Source of the DNA: Candidatus Omnitrophica bacterium 4484_49
Lineage (GTDB): Bacteria > Omnitrophota > Gorgyraeia > Kaelpiales > Kaelpiaceae
DNA length: 25,754 nt
Direction of reading: 5' to 3'
NCBI GenBank assembly: GCA_002085265.1
Contig: NATI01000007.1
Location: forward strand, 1-25,754
Notes under the pieces: generated by a model
What the model was told of the DNA's origin: nothing
Seen by the model: only the letters and a program-made list of their open reading frames with translations
The model's database searches: none
In this document: one piece after another, positions 7,985 to 17,778 of the stretch
How the letters are laid out: every line of letters begins with the position of its first letter
Position numbering within the stretch: the first letter of the stretch is position 1
Translations under genes and position numbers: made by a program

Positions 7985-8758
7985 ATGATAGTTCTGGTTA
8001 CCGATTTTGGCCTTGGGGATGAGTATGTAGGGGTGATGAAAGGGGTGATTTGTTCCATAAATCCTGAAGTTAAGATTATTGACCTTACTCATGGTATTTC
8101 TTCTCAAGATATAATCTGGGCTGGAATAGTGGTATATAAAACTTGTAAATTTTTCCCCCAAGGGAGCATATTTTTGATAGTAGTTGATCCCGGGGTGGGT
8201 ACGGAAAGAGATATCATAATTATGAAGGCAGGAGGATATTATTTCATTGCTCCTGATAACGGGGTTTTGAGTCTGATTTATGAGAAATTTAATCCAGAAA
8301 TTATAGTCAAGGCAGAGAAAAAAAACTACACTCTGCAACCTGTAAGTTGTACCTTTCACGGCCGAGATATATTTTCCCCTCTCGCTGCTCATTTGAGTAG
8401 AGGAGAAAATGTGTTACAGATGGGCGATAAGGTTGACAGGATAGTTAGAATAAAATTCCCCCAGCCTCAGATAAGAGAAAAAGAAATAATAGCAGCGGTA
8501 ATTCACATTGATAGATTTGGAAATTTAATTACCTCTCTGGATAGGGAGGAATTTGAGAAACTGGGATGGAGGAGATTTAAAATAGAATATAAGGGGAGAA
8601 CAATTGATGAAATTTCCAGCTGTTACGATACCGGTAAGGATTTAATAGCCATCTGGGAGTCAAAAAATTTTCTGGAAATTGCCAAACCCGGTGGCTGCGC
8701 TCAGGAATACCTCCAGGCAAAACCGGGAGATGAGATAAGGATTGTGAAATTGGGATGA
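7985..8758 (+). CDS. S-adenosyl-L-methionine hydrolase (adenosine-forming), DUF62 family
   Basis: A 257-residue cytoplasmic enzyme of the DUF62/SAM hydroxide adenosyltransferase family, which uses water to split SAM into adenosine and methionine; relatives are the fluorinase and chlorinase. The N-terminal TDFG (6-9), the DPGVGTER segment and HGRDIFSP supply the conserved Asp68-Arg75-His125 side-chain triad of the hydrolases. The C-terminal domain carries DRFGNLITS. A halogenase is unlikely because the hydrolase triad is intact. The ATG gives the canonical N-terminus (MIVLVTDFG), although the ribosome site is only 2 bases away. The gene opens a new transcription run and overlaps the next gene as ATGA. 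Confidence 0.9.
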   Translation: MIVLVTDFGLGDEYVGVMKGVICSINPEVKIIDLTHGISSQDIIWAGIVVYKTCKFFPQGSIFLIVVDPGVGTERDIIIMKAGGYYFIAPDNGVLSLIYEKFNPEIIVKAEKKNYTLQPVSCTFHGRDIFSPLAAHLSRGENVLQMGDKVDRIVRIKFPQPQIREKEIIAAVIHIDRFGNLITSLDREEFEKLGWRRFKIEYKGRTIDEISSCYDTGKDLIAIWESKNFLEIAKPGGCAQEYLQAKPGDEIRIVKLG

Positions 8759-8943
8759 GGTTAAAATTCCAGAAGGTCCCCGATTATAATCTTGTGTATA
8801 AAATATACAGGGAATGCGGGACGATAGTTTTTATAAAAAAGGCAAAGGCGGATAAAACTGGGATTAACTTGGAGGTAGAAATTATTCCTGAAGGGGAAGG
8901 ACCGGTGGTGAAAAAAATTATCAAATACTTGGAGGAAAAATGA
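8755..8943 (+). CDS. Small uncharacterised protein (62 aa), DUF4911-like in size and layout
   Basis: A 62-residue soluble protein, charged, with no signal peptide, membrane segment or cysteine pair (one lone Cys). It reads as a beta-strand/helix mix: a first part with an IYRECGTIVFIKKA segment, then alternating hydrophobic residues (NLEVEIIPEG), then a C-terminal helix. The pattern recalls the short DUF4911 proteins, but the resemblance is weak and offered only as a lead. It is likely real because it overlaps both neighbours as ATGA, joining the SAM hydrolase to the exported protein after it, with GGAGG positioned for the next gene in its 3' end. Function unknown. Confidence 0.6.
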   Translation: MRLKFQKVPDYNLVYKIYRECGTIVFIKKAKADKTGINLEVEIIPEGEGPVVKKIIKYLEEK

Positions 8944-10355
8944 AGCGGAAAGTTCTCTTGGTTTTTGCATTTCTGACAATTACTCCCTATCTGTGGGCAG
9001 AGCAGGAGATTTATTCAGCAGCATTCGCCCTCAAGAAGTTATTTGAATTTTACGGTAAGGATGTTTCTATCGTTGATATAGAAGCCGAGTTGAAACTGAA
9101 GGATGATATACCCTCTGCATTAGTCAAAATCGGGCGGGAATGGGGATTGTATCTTAATCGCTTCAGTTTGGCTTGCCGGGAGGAGATAAATAAATTACAG
9201 GGACCGGTAATCATAAGATATAAAGGGAATTTTTATCTCTTGATATTAAAGCCCAAAGGTTTATATCTTATAAGCAATAAAGGAGAATTTGTCATCGACC
9301 AGAAAGAGTTTCTTAAGTACTGGTCGGGTGATTTTATCTCGCTCCCTTTAGCAAATGTTCTTCTTATCCGATATAAGCCTCAGAAAGAAATTGGAAGAAT
9401 TGTATTTTTATATTCCTATCATAATGAGGAATTTTATCTCTTCAAGCAGGCTTTTGACCGTCTATATAGAGAGGCAAAAAAGTGTAATTATCGACTGATA
9501 TATATGGATGAGCTGGGGCTTATACCGGAAAAATCGGTTCATGAACTTGACTCTTTTTCAGATTCGGAGCGAGACGCATTTGAGTCCGCGAAACATTCTC
9601 TCCTTCAGGAGTTAAAACTCATAGAACGGGGGGTGGGGATTTCCGACCCTACAGAATTTTACGATAAAATTTATAAATATCTGGCAAAGTTTAAAATCAG
9701 GGTGGATATGGAAGATTTGAAATACGAGAACTGGAAAGCGATAACTGCATTTGATGAATTGGAGTTAAATCAGTTAGCGGTGAAGTTGTTCTGTCATGGG
9801 AATATAGAGGGTTATGCAGATAAGATCAGGGAGTATAACCAGGGCTTCTGGGAGTATAATGTGCTTCTCCGGGACAGGTATTTCCAGGATCAGATGGAAA
9901 AACTGGCAGAGAGGAATCCTCATACTCTGATATTTACTCTCCGAGGACTGGGACACTATGGTATGGAGGAGAACATAATGGTTTCCGGATTTACCACCGA
10001 GACTATGATTCTGGGGGAGGGTGAATTTAAAGACCTGCTCGTGCCCGATCAGTATATCCAGATATTGAACAGAAATGGAGTTTACGTTGATCCTGGGGAG
10101 GAAAGAATAAGTTATCTTCGGGCTTTCCCTGTGGAATGCCTCAGAAATTATCTCCAGAAAAGACTTAACTTTAGCATCTCAGAAGCCACAATTAAAGCCA
10201 ATCAGGTAATCAAAAACCTTAAGGAAGAAGAGATTGAAAGGCTTGCTCTGGATATTTCTCATGGTATTGCAGAAGGGAGGCTGAGAAACAGTGACGCAGT
10301 TTATGAATTTGTCTACTGGTGGCTTAAAAAGAAAAAACTCGTCTTAGACTGGTAA
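8940..10355 (+). CDS. Exported protein: degenerate C39-peptidase-like domain plus TraB/ChaN/EreA-like domain
   Basis: A 471-residue protein with a signal peptide (residues 1-20, cleavage after LWA). Residues ~21-137 follow the outline of C39 bacteriocin-processing peptidases: helix ending FYGKDVSI, an EWGL segment, a GPVIIRYKGNFYLLI strand and a final EFLKYWSGDFISL. The catalytic Cys, His and Asp positions appear to be Ser26, Asn97 and Asn113, so it should be inactive and perhaps a binding domain. Residues ~150-345 show spaced motifs of the TraB/PrgY-ChaN-EreA-Tiki superfamily: SYH161, a strand ending MDE191, RDR311-313 and GLGH336-339. The first GX2H glycine is replaced by Tyr. The last ~125 residues are helical with no recognised domain. 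It probably acts in the periplasm or on the envelope. Both domain calls are by eye; the translated frame and signal peptide are firm. Confidence 0.75.
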   Translation: MKRKVLLVFAFLTITPYLWAEQEIYSAAFALKKLFEFYGKDVSIVDIEAELKLKDDIPSALVKIGREWGLYLNRFSLACREEINKLQGPVIIRYKGNFYLLILKPKGLYLISNKGEFVIDQKEFLKYWSGDFISLPLANVLLIRYKPQKEIGRIVFLYSYHNEEFYLFKQAFDRLYREAKKCNYRLIYMDELGLIPEKSVHELDSFSDSERDAFESAKHSLLQELKLIERGVGISDPTEFYDKIYKYLAKFKIRVDMEDLKYENWKAITAFDELELNQLAVKLFCHGNIEGYADKIREYNQGFWEYNVLLRDRYFQDQMEKLAERNPHTLIFTLRGLGHYGMEENIMVSGFTTETMILGEGEFKDLLVPDQYIQILNRNGVYVDPGEERISYLRAFPVECLRNYLQKRLNFSISEATIKANQVIKNLKEEEIERLALDISHGIAEGRLRNSDAVYEFVYWWLKKKKLVLDW

Positions 10356-13163
<2,808 letters not shown>

Positions 13164-13185
13164 AGCGGTGTTAATATAGAAAATC

Positions 13186-15567
13186 ATGGTTAAACTCATC
13201 CTGATTTTTTCCTTTATTTGTGGGATAACATTCCAGTCATTGGCAGGGGAAAAAGAGGATTACTATGCGATTACCAAAACCTACCAGGACGGCTTCTATT
13301 CTCTTGCCATTAAGGGGATAGATGGTTTTTTGAAAAAATATCCCCGTTCACAATACCGTGACGACCTTTTGCTGCTTAAAGCGGTATCGCTGTACAACAT
13401 TCACAAATATCCTCAGGCGACCGATATTTTCAACCTTCTCAAGGATTCACCGAATACCAGAATAAAGAATCAGGCTTATTTTTACTTAGGGAGGTTGTAT
13501 CAGGATGCAAATGAGATCACCAAGGCAGAAGAGATGTTAAAATATGCCTGGAGCAACATTAAGGATAAGAAGCTAAAAGCAGTGTGTGGATATGAGCTGG
13601 GACTGGTTTATTTCCGCAATAAAGATTATAAATCCGCACTTAGATTCTGGGAGAAAGGGTTGAATTCTGAATTTCTATCGCCTTCAGAAATTCGGGCGAT
13701 GATAAATAATCTCCTCTATATCTATATATTGAAAAAGGACTGGGGAAAAGCCGAAGAGTTGATCTCTAAATATTTTAAGCCTCAGGAGCCGGAGTACCTC
13801 TATTTCCAAGCCAGAGTGGAACTGTCCAGGAAGAATTTTGAAAAGGCCGAGGAGATGGCAAATGCTATTATTAAAAACAATTTTTCTGAATTCTGGAGTC
13901 AAAAAGCGAAGTTGATTCAAATATGGGTCAGGATAGAGAAAGAAGAACCTCTGGAATCAGGGGATATGTTCTCCGATATTTCTCAGAAACTTCTTCCGGA
14001 GATAGAGGATGAATATAGATATTTACAAGCCTACGCGCTTTACAAACAGAAACGGTTTGCTGCTGCTGTCAGATGGTATCAGAGATTCATCTCTCGGTAT
14101 GAAACCTCCAGATTTTTAGACCGTGTCTATCTGGAACTGGTGGATTCCCTATATAATATAAATAAACTTAAAGAAGCAAAGAGATATGCCCGGGAGTTTC
14201 TAGATAAATTTCCCAATTCTCTATATCAGGCAGAGATTATTTATTCTCTGGGTTGGATTTCCTATAAAGAGGGGGACCTGCAGTTGGCCATTGAAGAGTT
14301 TAAAAAAGTGGCCGAGATTGCTGAGAATGAAGATCTGAAAATAAATGCCTTGTGCCGGGTGGGAGATTTGCTTTCAGAAACAGGAGAATTGGATGCCGCT
14401 ATCAGACAGTATGATTATGTGTTGAAGAATTATCCTAATTCAATTTACGCCGAGTATGCGCAATATCAGCTTGCTTTGGACCTTTATCATAAAGAGGATT
14501 ATGATTCAGCCATCCTATCTTTAAATAATCTGATTCAGAATTTTCCTCAGTCTACCATCTTGGATAAGGTTTATTACCAATTAGCACTTATTTATTTTAA
14601 AAAGAGAGAATACAAGTTGGCTCTGGAGGAGATAGACTATCTTCTAAAGAAATATCCTAACTCCTCTTATTTCAACAAGGCCCTTCTGTATAAGGCTGTT
14701 ATATTGTTCAATCTCAGAGATTATGACGCTGCGTTTAAAGTCGTTGAAAACCTGAAAGATTTACCTTACGCTCATTTTTTGCTGGCTCAGATTTACATCC
14801 AGGAGAGAAAATATGACCTTGCCCACCAGGAATATAACTGGCTTAAGGAAAATTTAAGAGACCCGCAGCTTCTTCCTTATCTTTATCTCCAGATAGGGGA
14901 ACTGGAATTTGACCGTGAGAATTGGGATAAAGCCTTGGCCAATTTTCAAAACGCGATTCAAGTTGCTAATACTTCTGATGTTAAAGAAGAAGCCATTTAC
15001 TGGTTGGCTTGGTGTTATTATAAGAAGGGTGATGTCCGGAAAGCGCTAGTGGAATTTAAAAAGCTTGATGAGGTGTTGAATTTTTGGGAGCAGAGTAAGT
15101 TTTACTCCGCGAGTATCCTGAAGCAGGAAAAGGACTATCAGAAAGCCATTGAACTTCTCCAGGAAGTGATAAAAAATGGAAAAGAGTTTAAACGGTTAGC
15201 GATACTATCGCTGGGGGATATTTACTGGGAACTGAAAGAGATGAACAAAGCGATTGATATATACAGGAAATTAGAAAGAGCACCTTACGATGTTATATCT
15301 GCTGAGGCCAGTTTTAAGATAGGGGAGATCCTGGAATCTCAGGGAGAACATTCGCAGGCAATTCTGCAGTATTTGAAAATAGCATCCTTGTATTCATCTG
15401 AGATTCCATTTGTATCCAGGGCTAAAATCAGGTGTGCACGATTACTGGAGAAAGAAGGAAAGATTTCCGAAGCTTTAAAGATATATCATCAACTGGCTCA
15501 GGAAGAAGGAGAAGAGGCTATATACGCTCGAGAGAAAATCAGAGAATTAAAAACAGGGAGGAGGTAG
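13186..15567 (+). CDS. Large exported TPR-repeat protein
   Basis: A 793-residue protein with a signal peptide (about residues 1-20, LILIFSFICGITFQSLAG), then an almost continuous array of tetratricopeptide-like helix pairs. The repeats carry the recurring KKYPNS/NFPQS turns of the outer-membrane-associated TPR_6 type (YbgF/BamD-like), seen at least at residues ~340-510. No enzyme domain is visible. It is probably a periplasmic scaffold. The stop codon lies inside the AGGAGG ribosome site of exbB, so the TPR, ExbB, ExbD and TonB-like genes form one translationally linked unit. A role in organising an energized envelope complex is inferred from that order only. Start ATG 13186 gives the complete signal peptide; the ribosome site is weak. 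Confidence 0.85.
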   Translation: MVKLILIFSFICGITFQSLAGEKEDYYAITKTYQDGFYSLAIKGIDGFLKKYPRSQYRDDLLLLKAVSLYNIHKYPQATDIFNLLKDSPNTRIKNQAYFYLGRLYQDANEITKAEEMLKYAWSNIKDKKLKAVCGYELGLVYFRNKDYKSALRFWEKGLNSEFLSPSEIRAMINNLLYIYILKKDWGKAEELISKYFKPQEPEYLYFQARVELSRKNFEKAEEMANAIIKNNFSEFWSQKAKLIQIWVRIEKEEPLESGDMFSDISQKLLPEIEDEYRYLQAYALYKQKRFAAAVRWYQRFISRYETSRFLDRVYLELVDSLYNINKLKEAKRYAREFLDKFPNSLYQAEIIYSLGWISYKEGDLQLAIEEFKKVAEIAENEDLKINALCRVGDLLSETGELDAAIRQYDYVLKNYPNSIYAEYAQYQLALDLYHKEDYDSAILSLNNLIQNFPQSTILDKVYYQLALIYFKKREYKLALEEIDYLLKKYPNSSYFNKALLYKAVILFNLRDYDAAFKVVENLKDLPYAHFLLAQIYIQERKYDLAHQEYNWLKENLRDPQLLPYLYLQIGELEFDRENWDKALANFQNAIQVANTSDVKEEAIYWLAWCYYKKGDVRKALVEFKKLDEVLNFWEQSKFYSASILKQEKDYQKAIELLQEVIKNGKEFKRLAILSLGDIYWELKEMNKAIDIYRKLERAPYDVISAEASFKIGEILESQGEHSQAILQYLKIASLYSSEIPFVSRAKIRCARLLEKEGKISEALKIYHQLAQEEGEEAIYAREKIRELKTGRR
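15559..15564 (+). promoter_or_regulatory. Strong ribosome-binding site fixing the exbB start
   Basis: AGGAGG lies 5 bases before ATG 15570 and overlaps the TPR-gene stop. It shows that translation is meant to begin at 15570, that is, at the ExbB N-terminal fragment and not at ATG 15625. Confidence 0.8.
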
Positions 15568-15569
15568 AG

Positions 15570-15620
15570 ATGTGGGTTATGATTCAAAAAGGTGGACCTT
15601 TAATGTATCTTTTAATATAG
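15570..15620 (+). pseudogene. exbB: N-terminal fragment of exbB, cut off before the first membrane helix
   Basis: Sixteen codons read MWVMIQKGGPLMYLLI and then stop. The MW-x2-IQKGGP-x-MY pattern is the normal start of ExbB/MotA/TolQ-type proteins, which would continue through a membrane helix. Here a TAG follows at 15618. The continuation of the protein resumes 4 bases later in another frame at 15625, with an estimated ~40 codons (membrane helix 1 and the following cytoplasmic stretch) missing. It carries the strong ribosome site and native start, so it is the authentic 5' end of a broken gene. A deletion in the genome or an assembly fault would both explain it. Confidence 0.75.
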
Positions 15621-15624
15621 AATT

Positions 15625-16074
15625 ATGGAAGCAATAGAACTATGTGAGCGCACAACAAGTCCGGTTGCAGAAGTAATTAAGGCAGGACTGTTAAAACATT
15701 CAGCGAGCAGACAGGAGATTAAAGAAGCAATGGAGGAAGCGGCTCTCAGTGAAGTCCCTAAATTGGAAAAAAATCTCAATCTACTGGCCACTCTGGCTCA
15801 TGTCAGCCCTTTAATAGGTCTTTTAGGTACAGTTACGGGAATGGTCCAGGCATTTCAGGTGATTCAGGAGAAGGCAACAGCTTTAAATCCTGTAAGTCCA
15901 GGAGATTTAGCAGGCGGTATCTGGGAAGCGCTACTTACAACTGTAGGAGGGCTTTCAGTGGCAATCCCTGCCATAGTTGCTTATAACTTCCTGGTTACTA
16001 AAGTGGATAATATGATTATTAATATGGAAAGAGCCGCTACTGAACTTGTGCAGGTACTGAAAGGGGAGAAGTGA
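15625..16074 (+). CDS. exbB: MotA/TolQ/ExbB proton-channel protein, N-terminally truncated
   Basis: A 149-residue remnant or shortened form of ExbB, the inner-membrane proton-channel subunit that powers TonB- or TolA-type proteins. Family members are usually 200-240 residues. The visible part begins in the cytoplasmic region (EAIELCERTTSPVAEVIKAGL), then has membrane helix 2 (LAHVSPLIGLLGTVTGMVQAF) and helix 3 (ALLTTVGGLSVAIPAIVAYNF). Helix 1 is absent and in-frame stops lie just upstream (TAA at 15613), so it cannot be extended. ATG 15625 has no ribosome site. The fragment at 15570 is its separated N-terminus. Without helix 1, ExbB assembly should be impaired; either the gene is dead or the sequence is wrong here. 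It overlaps nothing and exbD follows one base after its stop. Confidence 0.8.
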   Translation: MEAIELCERTTSPVAEVIKAGLLKHSASRQEIKEAMEEAALSEVPKLEKNLNLLATLAHVSPLIGLLGTVTGMVQAFQVIQEKATALNPVSPGDLAGGIWEALLTTVGGLSVAIPAIVAYNFLVTKVDNMIINMERAATELVQVLKGEK

Positions 16075-16075
16075 G

Positions 16076-16507
16076 ATGAGAGGTAATGGGTTTAAAACGG
16101 GCGTTTTTAAAATTCCCAGAAAGACGAGATTGTTAAAAGGAGATCTGGACATCGCCCCTTTGATTGACTGTGTGTTCCTGCTGTTGATATTCTTCATGCT
16201 TACTTCCACATTTGTGAAACCCGCAGGGATAAGGGTTAATCTTCCCAGGACAGTGACTGCTGATTTGCTCACGGAGGGGAAATTTGTAATTGTCATTACC
16301 GGAGAGGATATTGTCTATTACAGAGATAAGGCGGTAAGTATTGAGAAGTTGAAGCAATTACTTCAGAAGGAGAAGGAAAGGACTAAAGGGGTATTGATAA
16401 AGGCGGATAAGAGAGCATCTCTGGGTAGGATAATTCAGGTCTGGGATATGTGCCGCGAGCTGGGTATTCAGAAATTGAATATAGCTACCCTGCAGGTCAG
16501 AAGATGA
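16076..16507 (+). CDS. exbD: ExbD/TolR biopolymer transport protein
   Basis: A 143-residue single-pass inner-membrane protein, the partner of ExbB in using the proton gradient. The short cytoplasmic N-terminus is followed by the membrane helix IDCVFLLLIFFMLTSTFV, whose Asp31 corresponds to the essential proton-carrying aspartate of ExbD. The periplasmic domain (strand-helix pattern, VLIKADKRASLGRIIQVWDM) is complete, so exbD looks intact although exbB is broken. GGGGAGAAG precedes the ATG, which lies one base after the exbB stop. The 3' end overlaps the TonB-like gene as ATGA. Confidence 0.92.
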   Translation: MRGNGFKTGVFKIPRKTRLLKGDLDIAPLIDCVFLLLIFFMLTSTFVKPAGIRVNLPRTVTADLLTEGKFVIVITGEDIVYYRDKAVSIEKLKQLLQKEKERTKGVLIKADKRASLGRIIQVWDMCRELGIQKLNIATLQVRR

Positions 16508-17025
16508 AACCGATTATTTTGGCATTACTATGTTCTATTCTCTGGCATGTAATATTTTTTTTCTGGCTACCCGTAGGGTTAGTTTCTCTACCTGGGTTAA
16601 ACACCAAGTCACCACAAATGACATTTGTGGGGAAAGTGGTGGAAAGTAGGAGAAGTCCCTTGGGGTTTCCCAGGTCCAGGGTTAATCTCAGTGTATGGGA
16701 GAAGATATTCCAGCCACTTGAACCACCTTTGGGATTTTTAAAAAACGAAAGACCTCCTCTATGCTTAATTCCTCTCTGGCAGCATGTCCTTCCCGGTGTC
16801 AAAAAGGTAAATGTGGAAGTGAATAGCACCCCTGGTTTTGTCTTGTTCTCCCAGCATCCCCGTGACTTGTCTTCCTGGAAAATTTCTGTAAGTCCATTGT
16901 ATGTTCATCCCCTTAAGGTAGAGAGGAAAGAATTGGCAGCAGATTTAGACGCCGATTTTAAAAACTGGTTGAGGATAAAGAAAGTCAAGATATATGCCCC
17001 TGAAGAGACAACAGCCGAATTTTGA
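16504..17025 (+). CDS. TonB-like inner-membrane anchor protein without a recognisable TonB C-terminal domain
   Basis: A 173-residue protein placed where TonB normally follows exbBD. It has one N-terminal membrane helix (about residues 4-25) containing S11-x3-H15, the same Ser-x3-His spacing as the two helix residues through which E. coli TonB couples to ExbB/ExbD. The rest is periplasmic and moderately proline-rich (PLEPPLGF, ERPPLC), but it is short and lacks the YPxxA...G-x-V pattern of the TonB C-terminal domain that contacts outer-membrane receptors. ATG 16504 overlaps the exbD stop and is preferred to a longer frame from 16450, which would add 18 residues lacking any membrane-anchor logic. 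It could be a diverged energy transducer serving a partner other than TonB-dependent receptors. Confidence 0.65.
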   Translation: MKPIILALLCSILWHVIFFFWLPVGLVSLPGLNTKSPQMTFVGKVVESRRSPLGFPRSRVNLSVWEKIFQPLEPPLGFLKNERPPLCLIPLWQHVLPGVKKVNVEVNSTPGFVLFSQHPRDLSSWKISVSPLYVHPLKVERKELAADLDADFKNWLRIKKVKIYAPEETTAEF

Positions 17026-17030
17026 GACTT

Positions 17031-17255
17031 ATGCCTGTGAGATTTGACTTGACGCTTACGTTATTTTTAGGTATACCAATTACAGCGATAATTGTGCTCT
17101 GGCTTCTCAGAAAAGAATCTGTTCTGTCATTACCGGGAGAAGAGATTTGGGAATGTGAAATCTGTTTAGGTGTGTATATTGCTCCTGAAGGCGAAAAAGT
17201 TACCAGATGTCCGTTTTGTGGGAGTTATAATAAAAAACAGGAGGCCAGAATATGA
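17031..17255 (+). CDS. Small membrane-anchored zinc-ribbon protein
   Basis: About 74 residues: an N-terminal membrane helix (LTLTLFLGIPITAIIVLWLL) followed by a soluble tail with two Cys pairs, CEIC and CPFC, about 20 residues apart, which should bind one zinc ion as a zinc ribbon. No enzyme domain. ATG 17031 is used; TTG 17022, overlapping the previous stop as TTGA, is an alternative adding three residues. It overlaps the next gene as ATGA. Not recognised as a named family. The tail is probably cytoplasmic given the following basic residues (LLRKES) by the positive-inside rule. Confidence 0.65.
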   Translation: MPVRFDLTLTLFLGIPITAIIVLWLLRKESVLSLPGEEIWECEICLGVYIAPEGEKVTRCPFCGSYNKKQEARI

Positions 17256-17449
17256 TAACTGAAATCGGGATCGTCGCAGGCGAAATCTGGCATTATCTCG
17301 ATCAACATGGCAAAGTTTCTTTTTCAGAATTGGTCTCCAGTATAGATAAGCCTCGCGATTTAATTTTGATGAGTCTGGGATGGTTGGCCAGGGAAGGGCA
17401 TGTGATTCTGGAAGGGAATGAGGACTATTTGGTCAGCCTTAGGAAGTAA
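17252..17449 (+). CDS. Winged-helix protein of the DUF2582 type
   Basis: A 65-residue protein that matches the short winged-helix DUF2582 family in length and pattern: GEIWHYLDQHGKVSFSELV, then a helix with LGWLAREGHVILEG and a final strand (DYLVSLRK). The family has a winged-helix fold but no established DNA target or role. It overlaps the zinc-ribbon gene as ATGA, and the two may work as a pair. It could be a transcription factor for this operon or a protein-binding wing; the sequence does not decide. Confidence 0.75.
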   Translation: MITEIGIVAGEIWHYLDQHGKVSFSELVSSIDKPRDLILMSLGWLAREGHVILEGNEDYLVSLRK

Positions 17450-17460
17450 AACCGGAATAA

Positions 17461-17778
17461 ATGCCTGAGTTTGGCCTCTGTGTCACCACAACTAACAGGA
17501 AGAGCATTGCAGATAAATTAGCCCGCATCTTAGTTCATTCTAAACTTTCTGCCTGTGTTAATATAGTTGAGAATATAAAATCTGTATATTCCTGGCGGGA
17601 AAAGGTGGTCAGGGACAGAGAATATCTTGTAATTATTAAAACCAGAAAAAACAGGATTAGGAAAGTTCAGGGAGTAATTCTTGAAAACCATAATTATCGA
17701 CTTCCGGAATTTATATGGTTTAAAATCGGAGGGGCAAGCACTGAATTTCTTAAATGGCTGGGAGAAAATACCCGTTAG
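17461..17778 (+). CDS. cutA: CutA1 divalent-ion tolerance protein
   Basis: A 105-residue CutA1 protein, a small trimeric cytoplasmic protein of the ferredoxin-like fold linked to divalent metal tolerance, with no agreed biochemical function. Characteristic segments are present: LSACVNIVENIKSVYSW (residues ~29-45), the REYLVIIKT strand, and NHNYRLPEFIWFKI followed by the closing FLKWLGE. The length is usual. It starts 11 bases after the winged-helix gene with only a weak GGA ribosome site, and its last 25 bases overlap the radical SAM gene. Confidence 0.93.
   Translation: MPEFGLCVTTTNRKSIADKLARILVHSKLSACVNIVENIKSVYSWREKVVRDREYLVIIKTRKNRIRKVQGVILENHNYRLPEFIWFKIGGASTEFLKWLGENTR

Noticed and set aside
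7985..8758. Fluorinase/chlorinase or phage SAM hydrolase
   Set aside because: The sequence carries the cellular DUF62 hydrolase triad and C-terminal domain; nothing nearby suggests halometabolite synthesis or phage origin.
15603..15630. Programmed ribosomal frameshift joining the two exbB pieces
   Set aside because: A shift could join the frames but not supply the missing first membrane helix; no slippery heptamer with a downstream structure is evident either.
16450..16503. Longer start for the TonB-like protein at ATG 16450
   Set aside because: The 18 extra residues lie in the exbD coding end, place polar sequence before the anchor helix and have no ribosome site; ATG 16504 makes the usual ATGA junction.
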